From an uncultured Prochlorococcus sp. (lineage in GTDB: Bacteria; Cyanobacteriota; Cyanobacteriia; PCC-6307; Cyanobiaceae): a stretch of 46,585 nt of DNA. Both the position numbers and the translations under genes were made by a program. The DNA lies in contig CACFAG010000001.1 of the NCBI GenBank assembly GCA_902564235.1, forward strand, positions 191,284 to 237,868, in the 5' to 3' direction. Positions 46,404-46,585 of this stretch are shown piece after piece. The notes under the pieces are model-generated. The model did not search any database, was not told the origin of the DNA, and worked only from the letters and a program-made list of their open reading frames with translations. Positions within the stretch are counted from its first letter, which is position 1. Each line of letters begins with the position of its first letter.

Positions 46404-46585
46404 ATTTCTCAAAGACAAAAAATTTGTTTATTAACTATTTGAGTAATCAAAAATTTAAACCAATTTTCTTTTTTTGAAAAAAAACTTAATGTGAGGTTAC
46501 ATAATTTCAATATTAATAAAGAATTTGAGAGGCAATAGATATTAATCTTCCAGAAACTAAATTTTATTGTTCTCTAATTCAAACC
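46404..46585. other. AT-rich right end, no gene recognised
   Basis: 182 bases upstream of the dioxygenase-like gene. All six frames are broken by stops. A T7-G-A8 stretch around 46467-46482 could form a weak A/T stem, but no hairpin terminator or tRNA is seen. Confidence 0.5.

Noticed and set aside
17959..46585. Genomic island or tRNA-integrating element anchored at one of the three tRNAs
   Set aside because: No integrase, transposase or partial tRNA repeat was found inside the window. Only the right edge remains open to this idea.
1..46585. CRISPR array, prophage, insertion sequence or toxin-antitoxin pair
   Set aside because: No regularly spaced repeats, no terminal inverted repeats with a transposase, and no recognisable phage or toxin genes on either strand.

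Overview
The window is about 46.6 kb of a low-GC (roughly one third G+C by eye), very compact cyanobacterial chromosome. Gene content and order match a high-light-adapted Prochlorococcus. Diagnostic genes are psaD, ndhN, ldpA, a CCB-type cytochrome b6f assembly factor, a CURT/CAAD thylakoid protein, cyanobacterial-type gshA, and the cyanobacterial ribosomal order without infA, rpmD, rpsN or rpsJ. The assignment to genus rests on protein similarity recalled from knowledge, not on a search.

Layout. (1) 1-16098, all minus strand: a giant ribosomal and transcription/translation cluster read from rplC down to prfA: rplC-rplD-rplW-rplB-rpsS-rplV-rpsC-rplP-rpmC-rpsQ-rplN-rplX-rplE-rpsH-rplF-rplR-rpsE-rplO-secY-adk-rpmJ-rpsM-rpsK-rpoA-rplQ-truA-rplM-rpsI-rpmE-prfA. 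prfA runs off the left edge with only its extreme C-terminus missing. (2) 16099-16378: a structured divergent spacer, then ndhN and ldpA on the plus strand, tRNA-Gln(UUG), a HAD phosphatase and recA, which is preceded by a textbook cyanobacterial LexA box. (3) 20-29 kb: a mosaic of single genes on alternating strands: a DUF2839 protein, a degenerate DinG-like helicase, tyrA, a crtD-like carotenoid desaturase, a fructosamine-kinase-like protein, a CURT/CAAD protein, a moeB-rhodanese fusion, a tandem-duplicated CobO/BtuR-like protein, a larE-like sulfurtransferase, and speD. (4) 29-41 kb: recF (with no normal start codon), tRNA-Arg(CCG), a GNAT-like protein, ppc, gshA-trpE, psaD, and a histidine kinase-rodA-mrp cluster. 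(5) 41-46.6 kb: hemF, a CCB2/4-like factor, an RNase D-like exonuclease, a small unknown protein, an LpxB-related glycosyltransferase whose reading frame runs antisense through tRNA-Cys(GCA), and at the right end a very AT-rich phytanoyl-CoA-dioxygenase-like gene.

Most of this is core genome. I see no phage, insertion sequence, CRISPR array, integrase or defence island. The points most worth a second look are where the genome breaks ordinary rules. recF can only start at ATT or by slippage on an A8/T7 homopolymer. The LpxB-like gene has no canonical start between tRNA-Cys and its conserved core. There is a hairpin at the rplX-rplE junction, exactly where S8 autoregulation acts in E. coli. The start codons of crtD and the fructosamine kinase are divergent and only 4 bases apart. 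A nine-C tract sits in the rpsK-rpoA mRNA. Several enzymes have lost canonical motifs: the helicase its Walker A, the histidine kinase its G1 box, Mrp its CxxC, MoeB its zinc site, and L31 and L36 their zinc cysteines.
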